The notes: generated by a model from the letters alone, not told the origin. Counted from the stretch's first letter, positions 7,599-14,404 are shown. The stretch is 15,184 nt of DNA from an uncultured Verrucomicrobiae bacterium (GCA_937927265.1 CALBCO010000012.1:1-15184), one strand, 5' to 3'. Numbers and translations: made by a program.

Positions 7599-8124
7599 CC
7601 CAGTACGTCTCCCGCCGACCGGCCGCGCGGTTGGCCCACCGGGCAAGCACAAAGAGCACATCGCTCAGCCGATTCAAATACGGCACAACGTTCGCCTCAA
7701 GTGATTCTTCCCGGCCGAGGCGCACACAAGCGCGTTCCGCTCGCCGACACACCGTCCGTGCTACGTGCAATGCCGCTCCCACCGGGTTGCCTCCCGGCAG
7801 AATGAACTCCGCCAGCGGCCCCAACCGGGCATTCAGCCGTTCCAACAACTGTTCCAACCCGGCGATGTGTGCCGCTGTCACTGCATCCCTACGGGTCGCG
7901 AGGGCCGCGCCGAGATCAAACAAGTCGTTCTGAATCCCGGCCAAGATGGTGTCTAACGACCGGCGGCGGTTCCAGGCCCGCGCCAAGCCGATGACCGAGT
8001 TCAATTCGTCCACTGTGCCCATGGCGACAATGCGGGGCGTGTCTTTGCGGACGCGCTGGTTACCGACCAGGCTGGTCGTGCCGTCGTCGCCCTTACGCGT
8101 GTAGATTTTCGTCAGCCGGGCCAT
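7561..8124 (-). CDS. PduO-type cob(I)alamin adenosyltransferase
   Basis: The 187-residue enzyme transfers the 5'-deoxyadenosyl group of ATP to cob(I)alamin to make coenzyme B12; it acts as a trimer in the cytoplasm. Motifs: YTRKGDDGTTSL (residues 8-19, ATP binding), GTVDELNS (36-43), FILPGG (107-112), RRAER (127-131) and PYLNRLSDVLFVLAR (148-162), all hallmark of the PduO/MMAB family and unlike CobA/BtuR. Length is normal. ATG at 8124 immediately follows the stop of the cupin gene with no spacer. The 3' end overlaps the kinase gene tail-to-tail. This shows capacity to finish or salvage the cofactor, not necessarily de novo B12 synthesis. Confidence 0.95.
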   Translation of the reverse strand: MARLTKIYTRKGDDGTTSLVGNQRVRKDTPRIVAMGTVDELNSVIGLARAWNRRRSLDTILAGIQNDLFDLGAALATRRDAVTAAHIAGLEQLLERLNARLGPLAEFILPGGNPVGAALHVARTVCRRAERACVRLGREESLEANVVPYLNRLSDVLFVLARWANRAAGRRETYWVKRPREQSQSGR

Positions 8125-8475
8125 TTAGCACTTTTGGAATTGGGCTGGGATCAGGCACATGAATCCGAAAGTTCCCCTTCCGGTATTCTTGAACTGATGT
8201 TTCTCGTCCGCCGGAATCAGCAATACGTCGCCGGGATGGAGCGCGACTTCCCGCCCCTCCCGCCACACTGTGCCTGTGCCGGCGGTCACATAGAGTTCGT
8301 GTTCGTAGGGATGTTGGTGCAACGGCGTCTGTCCGCCCGGCGCAATCTCAAAAAAGCGCATGGCCATGCTCAGTTGCCCATCGCGGGTGCTCAATGCGAC
8401 CCGATAAGCGCACCCGATTGCGCCTGGCAGTTGAACCGGTTCCAATGGGACGGCTTCGACGTTGGTGATTTTCAT
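8125..8475 (-). CDS. Small cupin-domain protein
   Basis: A single-domain cupin of 116 residues. The first metal motif has H53, H55 (HQH) and E60, and the second has PGDVLLIP followed by H93, so the usual 3-His/1-Glu metal site is complete. Substrate is not predictable; cupins of this size include isomerases, dioxygenases and sugar- or metal-sensing proteins. Two adjacent ATGs exist (ending at 8478 and 8475 on this strand). GGGAG ends 4 nt before the second and 1 nt before the first, so the second is preferred; the first overlaps the yjbQ stop as ATGA. It lies between yjbQ and the adenosyltransferase gene and is very likely co-transcribed with both. Confidence 0.85.
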   Translation of the reverse strand: MKITNVEAVPLEPVQLPGAIGCAYRVALSTRDGQLSMAMRFFEIAPGGQTPLHQHPYEHELYVTAGTGTVWREGREVALHPGDVLLIPADEKHQFKNTGRGTFGFMCLIPAQFQKC

Positions 8476-8888
8476 CATTCTCCCATGACTTTGATGATGG
8501 CGCGTTTACGGCGTTGGCCATCGAACTCGCAATAAAACACCTCCTGCCACGGGCCGAGGTCCAGTTTGCCGTTGGTTACCGGCAGGATGACTTGATGATG
8601 CGTGAGAATGTTTTTGAGATGACTGTCGGCGTTGGATTCGCCGGTGTGGTGATGTTCGTAATCGCGGCGGAACGGGGCTAATTGCTCCAACCACTGGTCA
8701 ATGTCATGCCAGATGCCGGGTTCATTGTCGTTGACGACGACCCCGGCGGTGATGTGCATGGCTGATACCAATACCATCCCTTCCCGAATCCCGCTCTGGC
8801 GCACGGCGGCCTCGACTTTGTCCGTGATCCGAATGTACTCCCGATGTTTTTGGGTGTTGAACCACAAATATTCGGTGTGGAATTTCAT
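8475..8888 (-). CDS. yjbQ: YjbQ/UPF0047 family protein
   Basis: A 137-residue member of the YjbQ family (secondary thiamine-phosphate synthase activity is reported for E. coli YjbQ). Conserved polar residues line up: SAMHITAGV with H45 and T47, NDNEPG (N55, E56), ESNADSHLKN (N86, H90), then NGKLDLGPWQEVF and EFDGQRRKR (Q115, D123). Start: ATG ending at 8888 gives the normal family length and N-terminus; an upstream in-frame start near 8972 would add 28 unsupported residues. No strong Shine-Dalgarno is seen. It is the first gene of a three-gene cluster with the cupin and adenosyltransferase genes, separated from recR by 135 bp. Confidence 0.92.
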   Translation of the reverse strand: MKFHTEYLWFNTQKHREYIRITDKVEAAVRQSGIREGMVLVSAMHITAGVVVNDNEPGIWHDIDQWLEQLAPFRRDYEHHHTGESNADSHLKNILTHHQVILPVTNGKLDLGPWQEVFYCEFDGQRRKRAIIKVMGE

Positions 8889-9023
8889 GGCCCGGCGATT
8901 CTGCGAACGGCCACCGTTAAAAGCAACCGGAAACTTGCCAGCCAAACGCCGATGGCACCACAAGGAGGACACAACAGCACAGCGCTTCGTGCACCTGTGC
9001 CACCGCCACCGTCTGACCCCTAA

Positions 9024-9620
9024 TCAAAACTTGCGGCGGCCTTCGAGGGCGCGGGTCAGCGTGATTTCATCTGCCGCTTCCAACACGCTACCGGCCGGCA
9101 GGCCCAACCCAATCCGCGTCACCGTCACCCCGGTCGGTCGCAATTGTTCGGCAACGTAATGCGCGGTGGCTTCGCTCTCCACATCGGCACCCAACGCGAG
9201 AATCACTTCATGGGGCCGGTCGCGTTGAACGCGCTGGACCAGCGATGCGAGGCGCAGTTGGTCGGGGCCGATGCCGTTCAAGGGCGAGATGCGCCCCATC
9301 AGCGCATGGTAAAGTCCGGTGAAGGTGCCGGTGCGTTCGAGGGTGAGAATGTCGTTTGGTCCTTCGACGACGCATAGCAACGCCGTGTCGCGTTGCGGGT
9401 TCACGCAGATTTCGCACGGATCGCGTTCGGTGTAGCCGCCGCATTGGGAACAGTTGCGGATGCGCGCTTTGGTATCGAGAATTGCTTGGGCGAGTTGCCG
9501 GCTAGCGTCCGGCCCGGCCTTCAACAAGTGCAGGGCGATGCGTTCCGCGCTGCGTTTGCCGAGGCCCGGCAAGTTGCCGAGCAGCGCAATCAAATGCTGC
9601 ACCGGGCGGGGGTAGTCCAC
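9024..9620 (-). CDS. recR: Recombination mediator RecR
   Basis: RecR (198 residues) works with RecO/RecF to load RecA on gapped DNA. Domains in order: helix-hairpin-helix (LPGLGKRSAERIALHLL, about residues 17-33), a four-cysteine zinc site (C57, C60, C69, C72), a Toprim domain starting at LLCVVEGPNDI (81-91), and the C-terminal GLPAGSVLEAADEITLTRAL (starting about residue 172) with a typical ALEGRR end. Length matches the family. The start is GTG, 2 nt after the ybaB stop, and lacks a strong Shine-Dalgarno, suggesting coupling. Last gene of the dnaX-ybaB-recR operon. Confidence 0.97.
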   Translation of the reverse strand: MDYPRPVQHLIALLGNLPGLGKRSAERIALHLLKAGPDASRQLAQAILDTKARIRNCSQCGGYTERDPCEICVNPQRDTALLCVVEGPNDILTLERTGTFTGLYHALMGRISPLNGIGPDQLRLASLVQRVQRDRPHEVILALGADVESEATAHYVAEQLRPTGVTVTRIGLGLPAGSVLEAADEITLTRALEGRRKF

Positions 9621-9622
9621 AG

Positions 9623-9940
9623 TCAGAGACCCAAACCTGGCGGAAGATTCAGGCCGGCAGTGAGCTTGCTCATCTCGTCGGCCTGCGTTTTCTTTGCCGT
9701 CTCCAATGCGTTGACCACCGCGCCAAGCACGAGATCTTCGAGCATCTCCACGTCCTGCGGGTCCACGACTTTCGGATCAATCTTGATGGCCGTGAGAGTA
9801 CCGTCGCACCGGGCGATCGCCTTGACGGCGCCGCCGCCGGCGCTGCCTTCCACTTCGCGCTGGGCCAACTCCGCCTGCACGCGTTGCACTTGTTCCTGCA
9901 TCTTTTGCGCTTGTTTCAAAAACTTGCCTAGACCAGCCAT
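9623..9940 (-). CDS. ybaB: YbaB/EbfC nucleoid-associated protein
   Basis: A 105-residue DNA-binding protein of the YbaB/EbfC family, which forms dimers and is almost always encoded between dnaX and recR. The N-terminal helix MAGLGKFLKQAQKMQEQVQR and the central EVEGSAGGGAVKAIARCDG strand region are typical, as is the glycine- and leucine-rich tail. ATG 9940 lies 1 nt after the dnaX stop. A GGAGGT inside the end of dnaX lies 11 nt upstream, a little further than usual, but no other start codon lies between. Upstream residues in the same frame belong to dnaX sequence and are not part of the protein. Confidence 0.94.
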   Translation of the reverse strand: MAGLGKFLKQAQKMQEQVQRVQAELAQREVEGSAGGGAVKAIARCDGTLTAIKIDPKVVDPQDVEMLEDLVLGAVVNALETAKKTQADEMSKLTAGLNLPPGLGL

Positions 9941-9941
9941 A

Positions 9942-11606
9942 CTATTTGCGAACCTCCACAATTTGGCCCTTGAAGATTTCCAGGGCTTTTTTGATCAACG
10001 GGTCATTGCGAAATTCTTCCAAACCGAGCGCACCGGGCACGCGGGGCGGCGGCGCTGTCCGGGCAGGCGGTTGCGCGGTCGGCGAGGGCGACGCCGGAGA
10101 AGCGGGATGGTCCAACTCTGCGACTTCGAATTTCACCGCCACTTCCTGCCGCAGTTTTTCTTTCAATTTGTTCTGCAGTAGTTCGAGATTGCGGCCCGTA
10201 TTCACAAACTCCCGCCGGTCGGCGAATTCAGGGGCAAACCCGATGACGAGGATGTTGCCGTCGAGGCGCAAGGGACGGGTGCCGACCAAATACGTTTTTG
10301 CGAGTGGTGTGACCTTACCGAGATGCTCGACAGCGTAAGCCCACGCCTCTTCGAGCGAGGACGGCGGAGCAACTGCGGGCGCGCTGTTCTGGCCGCACGG
10401 GGGCGGGGACGGTTCACGGCCAGTCGCCAACGTTGTGGTCACCGCGCCGGTCGCAAGTTGCGCTTTCAACTCGTTGAGTTTTTGCAGTACGCCTTCGAGG
10501 CCGACCAGTTCGCGCGCTTTGATGGCTTTGATCAAGGCAATCTCGAAAAACACCCGCTTCGACAACGCATACCGCAGTCGGCCTTCCGCGCTGACCAATT
10601 CGTCAATCATCCGCAATACGGCGTCGGTGTCAATCCGCTGTGCTTGCGTCTGCAACAACTCCCGCTCCGCTTCTGGCACATCGAGCGCCGCGCCGGCCGC
10701 GCCCCCCAAGGTCACGACGAGCAGATTGCGGAAATGATCGAGCAGGTCGGCCAGAAGTCGTTGGAGATCTTTGCCCATCTCGTCGAGTTGCTTCAAAACG
10801 CCCAGTGCCGTGTTCGTGTCCCCGTCCACGAGGGCGTTCGTCAGGAGCGCCATCTGATCGTGGGCAACCAGGCCAAACACGGACAACACATCCGGTTCGG
10901 TGATCTTATCCCCGCAAAATGAAATCAACTGATCAAGGGTGCTTTCGGCATCGCGCAACCCGCCTTCGGCGCCGCGGGCCACTGCCGCCAAGGCCATGTC
11001 GTCAATGTTGACCTTCTCTTTGGCGGCGATCTTTTTCAGGTGGTCGATAATCAGTTTGGCGGGAATCCGCCGCAGGTCGAAACGTTGGCAGCGGGAGAGA
11101 ATCGTCGGCAACACTTTCTGCGGCTCGGTCGTGGCAAAGAAAAACTTCACGTGTGGCGGCGGTTCTTCGAGTGTTTTCAGGAGCGCGTTGAACGCTTCCT
11201 TGGTCAGCATGTGGACTTCGTCAATGATGTAAATCTTGAATTTGCCCTTGGCGGGTGCATAGCGGACCGTGTCGCGCAGTTCCCGCACCTCGTCAATGCC
11301 GCGATTGCTCGCGCCGTCAATCTCCAGCACGTCGAGTGACCGGCTTTCGGCGATTTCTTTGCAACTGTCGCACTTGCCGCATGGCGTGGTCGTCGGACCG
11401 TGGGCACAGTTTAATGCCTTGGCGAAAATGCGGGCGATGGAGGTCTTGCCAATGCCGCGTGGGCCGACGAAGAGGTAAGCGTGGGCGAGCCGGTTTTGTT
11501 CGATGGCGTGCTGGAGCGTGGTGGTGACATGCTCCTGCCCGACGACTTCATCGAACAATTGCGGCCGCCACTTGCGGGCGAGGACTTGATATTGTTTTTC
11601 AGCCAT
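9942..11606 (-). CDS. dnaX: DNA polymerase III subunit tau/gamma
   Basis: The 554-residue clamp-loader ATPase. N-terminal YQVLARKWRPQLFDEVVGQE (residues 6-25) is the family hallmark. Walker A GPRGIGKT is at 48-55, the zinc cysteines are C67, C76, C79 and C82, Walker B IYIIDEVH is at 125-132, and the sensor motif SRCQRF starts at 171. GLRDAESTLDQL is sensor 2. A proline/alanine-rich linker and a short C-terminal domain ending in KGQIVEVRK follow. Start: ATG 11606 is fixed by homology; the frame continues upstream but only over the SRP RNA gene. The start lies 8 nt after the SRP RNA end and has no correctly spaced Shine-Dalgarno. No good programmed frameshift site is seen, so a shorter gamma form is not predicted. 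Confidence 0.96.
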   Translation of the reverse strand: MAEKQYQVLARKWRPQLFDEVVGQEHVTTTLQHAIEQNRLAHAYLFVGPRGIGKTSIARIFAKALNCAHGPTTTPCGKCDSCKEIAESRSLDVLEIDGASNRGIDEVRELRDTVRYAPAKGKFKIYIIDEVHMLTKEAFNALLKTLEEPPPHVKFFFATTEPQKVLPTILSRCQRFDLRRIPAKLIIDHLKKIAAKEKVNIDDMALAAVARGAEGGLRDAESTLDQLISFCGDKITEPDVLSVFGLVAHDQMALLTNALVDGDTNTALGVLKQLDEMGKDLQRLLADLLDHFRNLLVVTLGGAAGAALDVPEAERELLQTQAQRIDTDAVLRMIDELVSAEGRLRYALSKRVFFEIALIKAIKARELVGLEGVLQKLNELKAQLATGAVTTTLATGREPSPPPCGQNSAPAVAPPSSLEEAWAYAVEHLGKVTPLAKTYLVGTRPLRLDGNILVIGFAPEFADRREFVNTGRNLELLQNKLKEKLRQEVAVKFEVAELDHPASPASPSPTAQPPARTAPPPRVPGALGLEEFRNDPLIKKALEIFKGQIVEVRK

Positions 11607-11614
11607 GAAATTAC

Positions 11615-11882
11615 GGTCGTGCACCTCGTTTCGACCAGTGACGCCGGCTTGCGCGCCGCGGTTGAAGCTCGGGCCAGGCGCCCCGACGGCACATGGAACA
11701 TCCGGGTGACCGCTGCTGCCTTCCGGCCCTGACGGGGTTCGCCGGCTCCCATTGCATCGGACCCGGCCTTCATTGCCGCGCCGCGGGTTGCTCGCCCACG
11801 CCACCGCCTCTACGAGGAATTCAGCCCGGCTGCAGCGGGTTGCCGGTGACAAGGAACCGCTAACTCCCCGCCTAGCACGACC
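11615..11882 (-). ncRNA. ffs: Signal recognition particle RNA, long bacterial form with Alu domain
   Basis: The Ffh-binding hairpin is unmistakable at 11710-11735: on the minus strand CCGTCAGGGCCGGAAGGCAG, with the GGAA tetraloop and the asymmetric AGCAG side. The RNA is much longer than 4.5S RNA. Its 5' part contains an Alu domain: GTGCTAGGCGGGGAGTTAGC (11857-11876) followed by a second hairpin AGCGGTT...AACCCGCT (11834-11861), in the style of Bacillus scRNA. The two ends pair perfectly over 8 bp (GGTCGTGC at 11882-11875 with GCACGACC at 11622-11615), giving about 268 nt. Inner helices such as GTGGCG with CGTCAC also close. Ends are approximate by a few bases. It lies between tRNA-Thr and dnaX. 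Confidence 0.92.
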
Positions 11883-11909
11883 AAATCACCTTAATCACCT
11901 TCAAAAAAC

Positions 11910-11985
11910 TGGAGCCAACGGTCGGGTTCGAACCGACGACCTGCGGTTTACGAAACCGCTGCTCTACCGGCTGAGCTACGTTGGC
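11910..11985 (-). tRNA. tRNA-Thr (anticodon CGU)
   Basis: A complete 76-nt cloverleaf read on the minus strand: acceptor GCCAACG/CGTTGGC, D arm GCTC...GAGC, anticodon stem GCGGT/ACCGC with loop TTCGTAA (anticodon CGT, codon ACG), a 5-nt variable loop, and T arm GTCGG-TTCGAAC-CCGAC. The CCA end is encoded and the discriminator base is T. It lies 27 nt upstream of the SRP RNA, probably on the same primary transcript. In Bacillus a tRNA-Ser gene occupies the same place. Confidence 0.97.
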
Positions 11986-12003
11986 CACAAAAATGTCGGA
12001 CCT

Positions 12004-12031
12004 ATTATGCCACGTTGTCTTCGCCACGCAA
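12004..12031 (-). promoter_or_regulatory. Candidate promoter of the tRNA-SRP RNA-dnaX operon
   Basis: On the minus strand TTGCGT (12031-12026) and CATAAT (12009-12004) are separated by 16 bp. CATAAT differs from the sigma-70 consensus in one position. Transcription would start near 11997, about 12 nt before the tRNA 5' end, which is a normal leader for a processed tRNA. No second promoter is obvious between the tRNA and the SRP RNA. Confidence 0.5.
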
Positions 12032-12036
12032 GCAGA

Positions 12037-12066
12037 TTGCCACGGACAGCTCCGGTTTGTTATCCT
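12037..12066 (+). promoter_or_regulatory. Weak candidate promoter of the exporter operon
   Basis: TTGCCA (12037-12042) and TATCCT (12061-12066) are 18 bp apart. They share the 88-bp intergenic space with the divergent tRNA promoter. A start about 7 nt after the -10 would fall on or next to the GTG at 12074, which would make the first mRNA leaderless. Both boxes deviate from consensus, so this is tentative. Confidence 0.3.
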
Positions 12067-12073
12067 GTCCTCT

Positions 12074-13057
12074 GTGAAACCCAAGCCGCTCGTTCTCCTC
12101 TTGTTGGTGGCGACCGCAGTCGCAGCACTGGCGGTCTCCCTCGCCCGCCGGCCCGCCGCCAGCCACGCCGTCTCCGGCACCATCGAGACCGATGCGGTAC
12201 ACATTGCCTCCCGACACGGCGGGCGCGTTGTGCAATTGTTCGCGTCGGAAGGCGAGCGGTTGCAAGCCGGCCAACCCGTCATTGCACTCGAGGCGCCTGA
12301 GTTGCGGGCCCGCCGTGATCAAATCGCAGCCTTGTTGCAGGAGTTGGAAAGCGGACCGCGCCCCGAAGAAATCGCCGCCGTCCGGGCAGAATGGGAAGCG
12401 TTGACGGCCCAACGCGACCTGGCGCGGCTCGAGGAAAAACGCACGCGCGAACTGTTCGACCAACAAGTCGCCACTTCCGCCGAACGCGATCAGGCCGCCA
12501 GCCGGCTGGCGGCGTTGGACAAGAGCGTGGCGGCGGCGAAGGCCCGGTACGATTTATTATTGGCCGGCACCCGCGCCGAACGCCTCGCCCACGGGCGCGC
12601 GCAACTGGCCGAAATGGACGCCCAACTGCGGGAAATGACCGTTACGGCGCCGCTCGCCGGGAAAGCCCAGCCTTCAAGTCAGACGCCCCCATCCCCGCAG
12701 GAGACTTCTCCTGCCGACTATGTGCTTGAAGTATTGAATGTCAAAGTCGGCGATGTCGTGCCCGCCAACCGGGAAGTAGCGACATTGCTGCTGGCCGACC
12801 GGCTGTGGGTGCGCGTGTATGTACCAGCTCCGTGGCTGGCGAGGATTCAACTCGGCCAGCCGGTCAAAGTCCGCGTGGATGGTTCACGCGAGGAGTTCAC
12901 CGGAACCGTTGAGCAAATCAACCGGCAGGCCGAGTTTACCCCGCGCAATGTGCAAACGGTCGAGGACCGTGTCCGACAGGTCTTTGGCGTGAAAGTGCGG
13001 TTGCCGGGCGACACCCACGTCCTTAAACCCGGCATGGCCGTTGATGTGTATTTTTAA
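12074..13057 (+). CDS. HlyD/YbhG-like membrane-fusion protein of an ABC exporter
   Basis: A periplasmic adaptor of 327 residues. An N-terminal membrane anchor (LVLLLLVATAVAALAVSLA, about residues 6-24) is followed by a lipoyl-like half-motif (IASRHGGRVVQLFASEGE), a long coiled coil with RPEEIAAVRAEWEALTAQRD and LFDQQVATSAERDQA, a second lipoyl half, and a beta-barrel (VRVYVPAPWLARIQLGQPVK). The PEEIA/AGTRAE repeat in the coiled coil is typical of YbhG-like proteins. Start: the GTG at 12074 is the last start before the anchor; the frame stays open upstream across the tRNA, which is not coding. No Shine-Dalgarno is seen. It opens an operon with a cupin, an ABC ATPase and an ABC-2 permease, suggesting efflux of a small molecule across the envelope. 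Confidence 0.85.
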   Translation: MKPKPLVLLLLVATAVAALAVSLARRPAASHAVSGTIETDAVHIASRHGGRVVQLFASEGERLQAGQPVIALEAPELRARRDQIAALLQELESGPRPEEIAAVRAEWEALTAQRDLARLEEKRTRELFDQQVATSAERDQAASRLAALDKSVAAAKARYDLLLAGTRAERLAHGRAQLAEMDAQLREMTVTAPLAGKAQPSSQTPPSPQETSPADYVLEVLNVKVGDVVPANREVATLLLADRLWVRVYVPAPWLARIQLGQPVKVRVDGSREEFTGTVEQINRQAEFTPRNVQTVEDRVRQVFGVKVRLPGDTHVLKPGMAVDVYF

Positions 13058-13064
13058 ACTGAAA

Positions 13065-13434
13065 AAGGAGACCGACATGGGTAAATGCACTCATCAACCA
13101 AAAGCCAGCGGCAACATTGCCGGCAGAACGCTGAATATGGCCGGCTTCGTCGAGTACCAAACCGGCGCGGTGGTCAGCCGGGAAGTCCTGCGCAAAGACA
13201 CCGGCATCGTGACCATGTTCGCCTTTGACGAAGGCGAAGGACTCAGCGAGCACACCGCGCCCTTTGATGCGTTGGTCTGCATCCTCGACGGTGCTGCGGA
13301 GATCATCATTGCCGGCAAGTCCCACGCTGTCGCCGCTGGCGAAATGATCATTATGCCGGCTCACAAGCCGCACGCGCTGAAAGCCGTCACCAAGTTCAAG
13401 ATGATGCTGGTGATGATTCGCTCATAAGGAGACC
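13065..13434 (+). repeat. 9-bp direct repeat flanking the cupin gene
   Basis: AAGGAGACC occurs at 13065-13073 (ribosome-binding site of the cupin gene) and again at 13426-13434 (overlapping its TAA stop). The second copy is a good Shine-Dalgarno without a start codon at proper distance; the next gene starts at 13460. The layout could reflect insertion of the cupin gene with its ribosome-binding site, or simply two similar binding sites. Confidence 0.5.
13077..13427 (+). CDS. Small cupin protein within the exporter operon
   Basis: A 116-residue single cupin. The barrel is seen at LVCILDGAAEIIIAGKSHAV and AAGEMIIMPAHKPHALKA. Possible metal ligands are H59, H96 and H99; the first motif has EHTAPFDAL, so one His and the Glu of the classic pattern are missing (D64 may stand in). 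The N-terminus (GKCTHQPKASG) is hydrophilic with no signal. AAGGAG at 13065-13070, 6 nt upstream, fixes ATG 13077. It sits 19 nt after the adaptor gene and before the ATPase gene, so it is likely co-expressed; a role in sensing or modifying the exported compound is only a guess. The 9 bp AAGGAGACC at its ribosome-binding site recurs just after its stop. Confidence 0.85.
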   Translation: MGKCTHQPKASGNIAGRTLNMAGFVEYQTGAVVSREVLRKDTGIVTMFAFDEGEGLSEHTAPFDALVCILDGAAEIIIAGKSHAVAAGEMIIMPAHKPHALKAVTKFKMMLVMIRS

Positions 13435-13459
13435 ACGTTCCCGCTTCTCCGCCGTTCTC

Positions 13460-14404
13460 ATGACTACCGACGTGATGATCGAATGCGCCGGCCTCACAAA
13501 GAAATTTGGGGGGGTGACGGCGGTGGATCACGTCAGTTTTCAGGTGGCACGGCGCTCCATTTTCGGTTTCCTCGGTCCGAACGGCTCTGGCAAGACAACG
13601 TTGATCCGGATGCTCTGCGGCTTGCTCCAGCCGACGGAGGGCACGGGCCGGATTGCCGGCCATGACGTGGTGCGCGAGACCGGCCGAATCAAGGAAATCA
13701 TCGGTTACATGTCGCAGAAGTTTTCGCTCTACGACGAATTGACTGTGGATGAAAATCTGCGGTTCTACGGTCGGCTCTACGGGTTGCGGGCCGAAACGCT
13801 GCGGCAGCGCCGCGATGAAATGGTCGCCTTGACGCATCTGGAGCGATTCCTCCATCAACGCGCTGGTTTGCTTTCGGGCGGATGGCGACAACGGCTGGCG
13901 ATGGCCTGCTCGTTGATGCACAAGCCGCAAGTCTTGTTTCTGGATGAACCGACTGCTGGCATTGATCCCGTCGCCCGCCGGCAACTGTGGAACATGTTGT
14001 TCAAGTTCTCCAGCGAGGGCATGACGCTGTTTGTGACGACGCATTATATGGACGAGGCCGAGCGATGCTCTCATGTCGGCTATATTTTGATGTCGAAGCT
14101 GTTGGTCTGCGGCGATCCCGACGATTTGAAAGCACTGCCGGAGGTCAACCCATCGGGCACGAAACGGCTGGATGTGGCGTGCGACCATTTGACCACCGGG
14201 GTGCAGGTGATCCAGAAACTTCCCGGGATTCGAGCCGCGACGGTATTTGGCCAATCCATGCACCTGCTGGCGGTAGCTGATTTGCCTGAGCAGGCCATTC
14301 ACGACGCGTTGCGCGCGGCTGGCATTCATGATGCCGACATTCGCCCCATCGCACCTTCGCTGGAGGACGTGTTTGTCGCGCTGAGTGCAGGAGGCCAAAG
14401 ATGA
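13460..14404 (+). CDS. ABC transporter ATP-binding protein (YbhF-like, single domain)
   Basis: The 314-residue ATPase drives the ABC-2 exporter. Walker A GPNGSGKT (residues 39-46), Q-loop Q86 in GYMSQKFSLYDELTV, signature LSGGWRQRLA (138-147), Walker B VLFLDEPTAGIDP (158-170) and the switch H195 are all intact. The LSGGW signature and SQKFSLYDELT are typical of YbhF/multidrug-type ATPases. E. coli YbhF has two fused ATPase domains; here there is one, with a C-terminal extension ending in SLEDVFVALS. ATG 13460 lacks a nearby Shine-Dalgarno; the AAGGAG after the cupin is 28 nt away. The stop overlaps a further ATG at 14401 as ATGA. Confidence 0.95.
   Translation: MTTDVMIECAGLTKKFGGVTAVDHVSFQVARRSIFGFLGPNGSGKTTLIRMLCGLLQPTEGTGRIAGHDVVRETGRIKEIIGYMSQKFSLYDELTVDENLRFYGRLYGLRAETLRQRRDEMVALTHLERFLHQRAGLLSGGWRQRLAMACSLMHKPQVLFLDEPTAGIDPVARRQLWNMLFKFSSEGMTLFVTTHYMDEAERCSHVGYILMSKLLVCGDPDDLKALPEVNPSGTKRLDVACDHLTTGVQVIQKLPGIRAATVFGQSMHLLAVADLPEQAIHDALRAAGIHDADIRPIAPSLEDVFVALSAGGQR
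14389..14394 (+). promoter_or_regulatory. Strong Shine-Dalgarno for the ATG at 14401
   Basis: AGGAGG lies 6 nt before ATG 14401, a near-ideal arrangement. It serves a 17-codon reading frame and not the permease gene, which has its own AAGGAG at 14461-14466. This is the reason to take the mini-ORF seriously. Confidence 0.65.

Noticed and set aside
8977..9000. Hairpin GCACAG...CTGTGC after recR as a rho-independent terminator
   Set aside because: The stem is short with a bulge and no T-run follows on the minus strand. It may still aid termination but cannot be called.
9984..9995. Run of six A (minus strand) near the 3' end of dnaX as a frameshift site for a gamma form
   Set aside because: It sits within about 18 codons of the stop, so a frameshift there would not remove domain V, and the reading phase (C AAA AAA G) is not the A AAA AAG slippery phase of E. 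coli dnaX.
11607..11852. N-terminal extension of dnaX of about 82 codons in the same frame
   Set aside because: The extension is exactly the SRP RNA gene. The conserved DnaX N-terminus begins at the ATG at 11606, and the extension shows no protein-like conservation pattern.
11905..11909. T-run just after tRNA-Thr as a terminator separating tRNA from SRP RNA
   Set aside because: There is no GC-rich hairpin besides the tRNA itself, and no promoter is visible in the 27 nt before the SRP RNA, so co-transcription is more likely.
11981..12073. Earlier ATG start for the membrane-fusion protein at 11981
   Set aside because: The first residues would be encoded by the tRNA gene's complement, and the membrane anchor begins only after the GTG at 12074.
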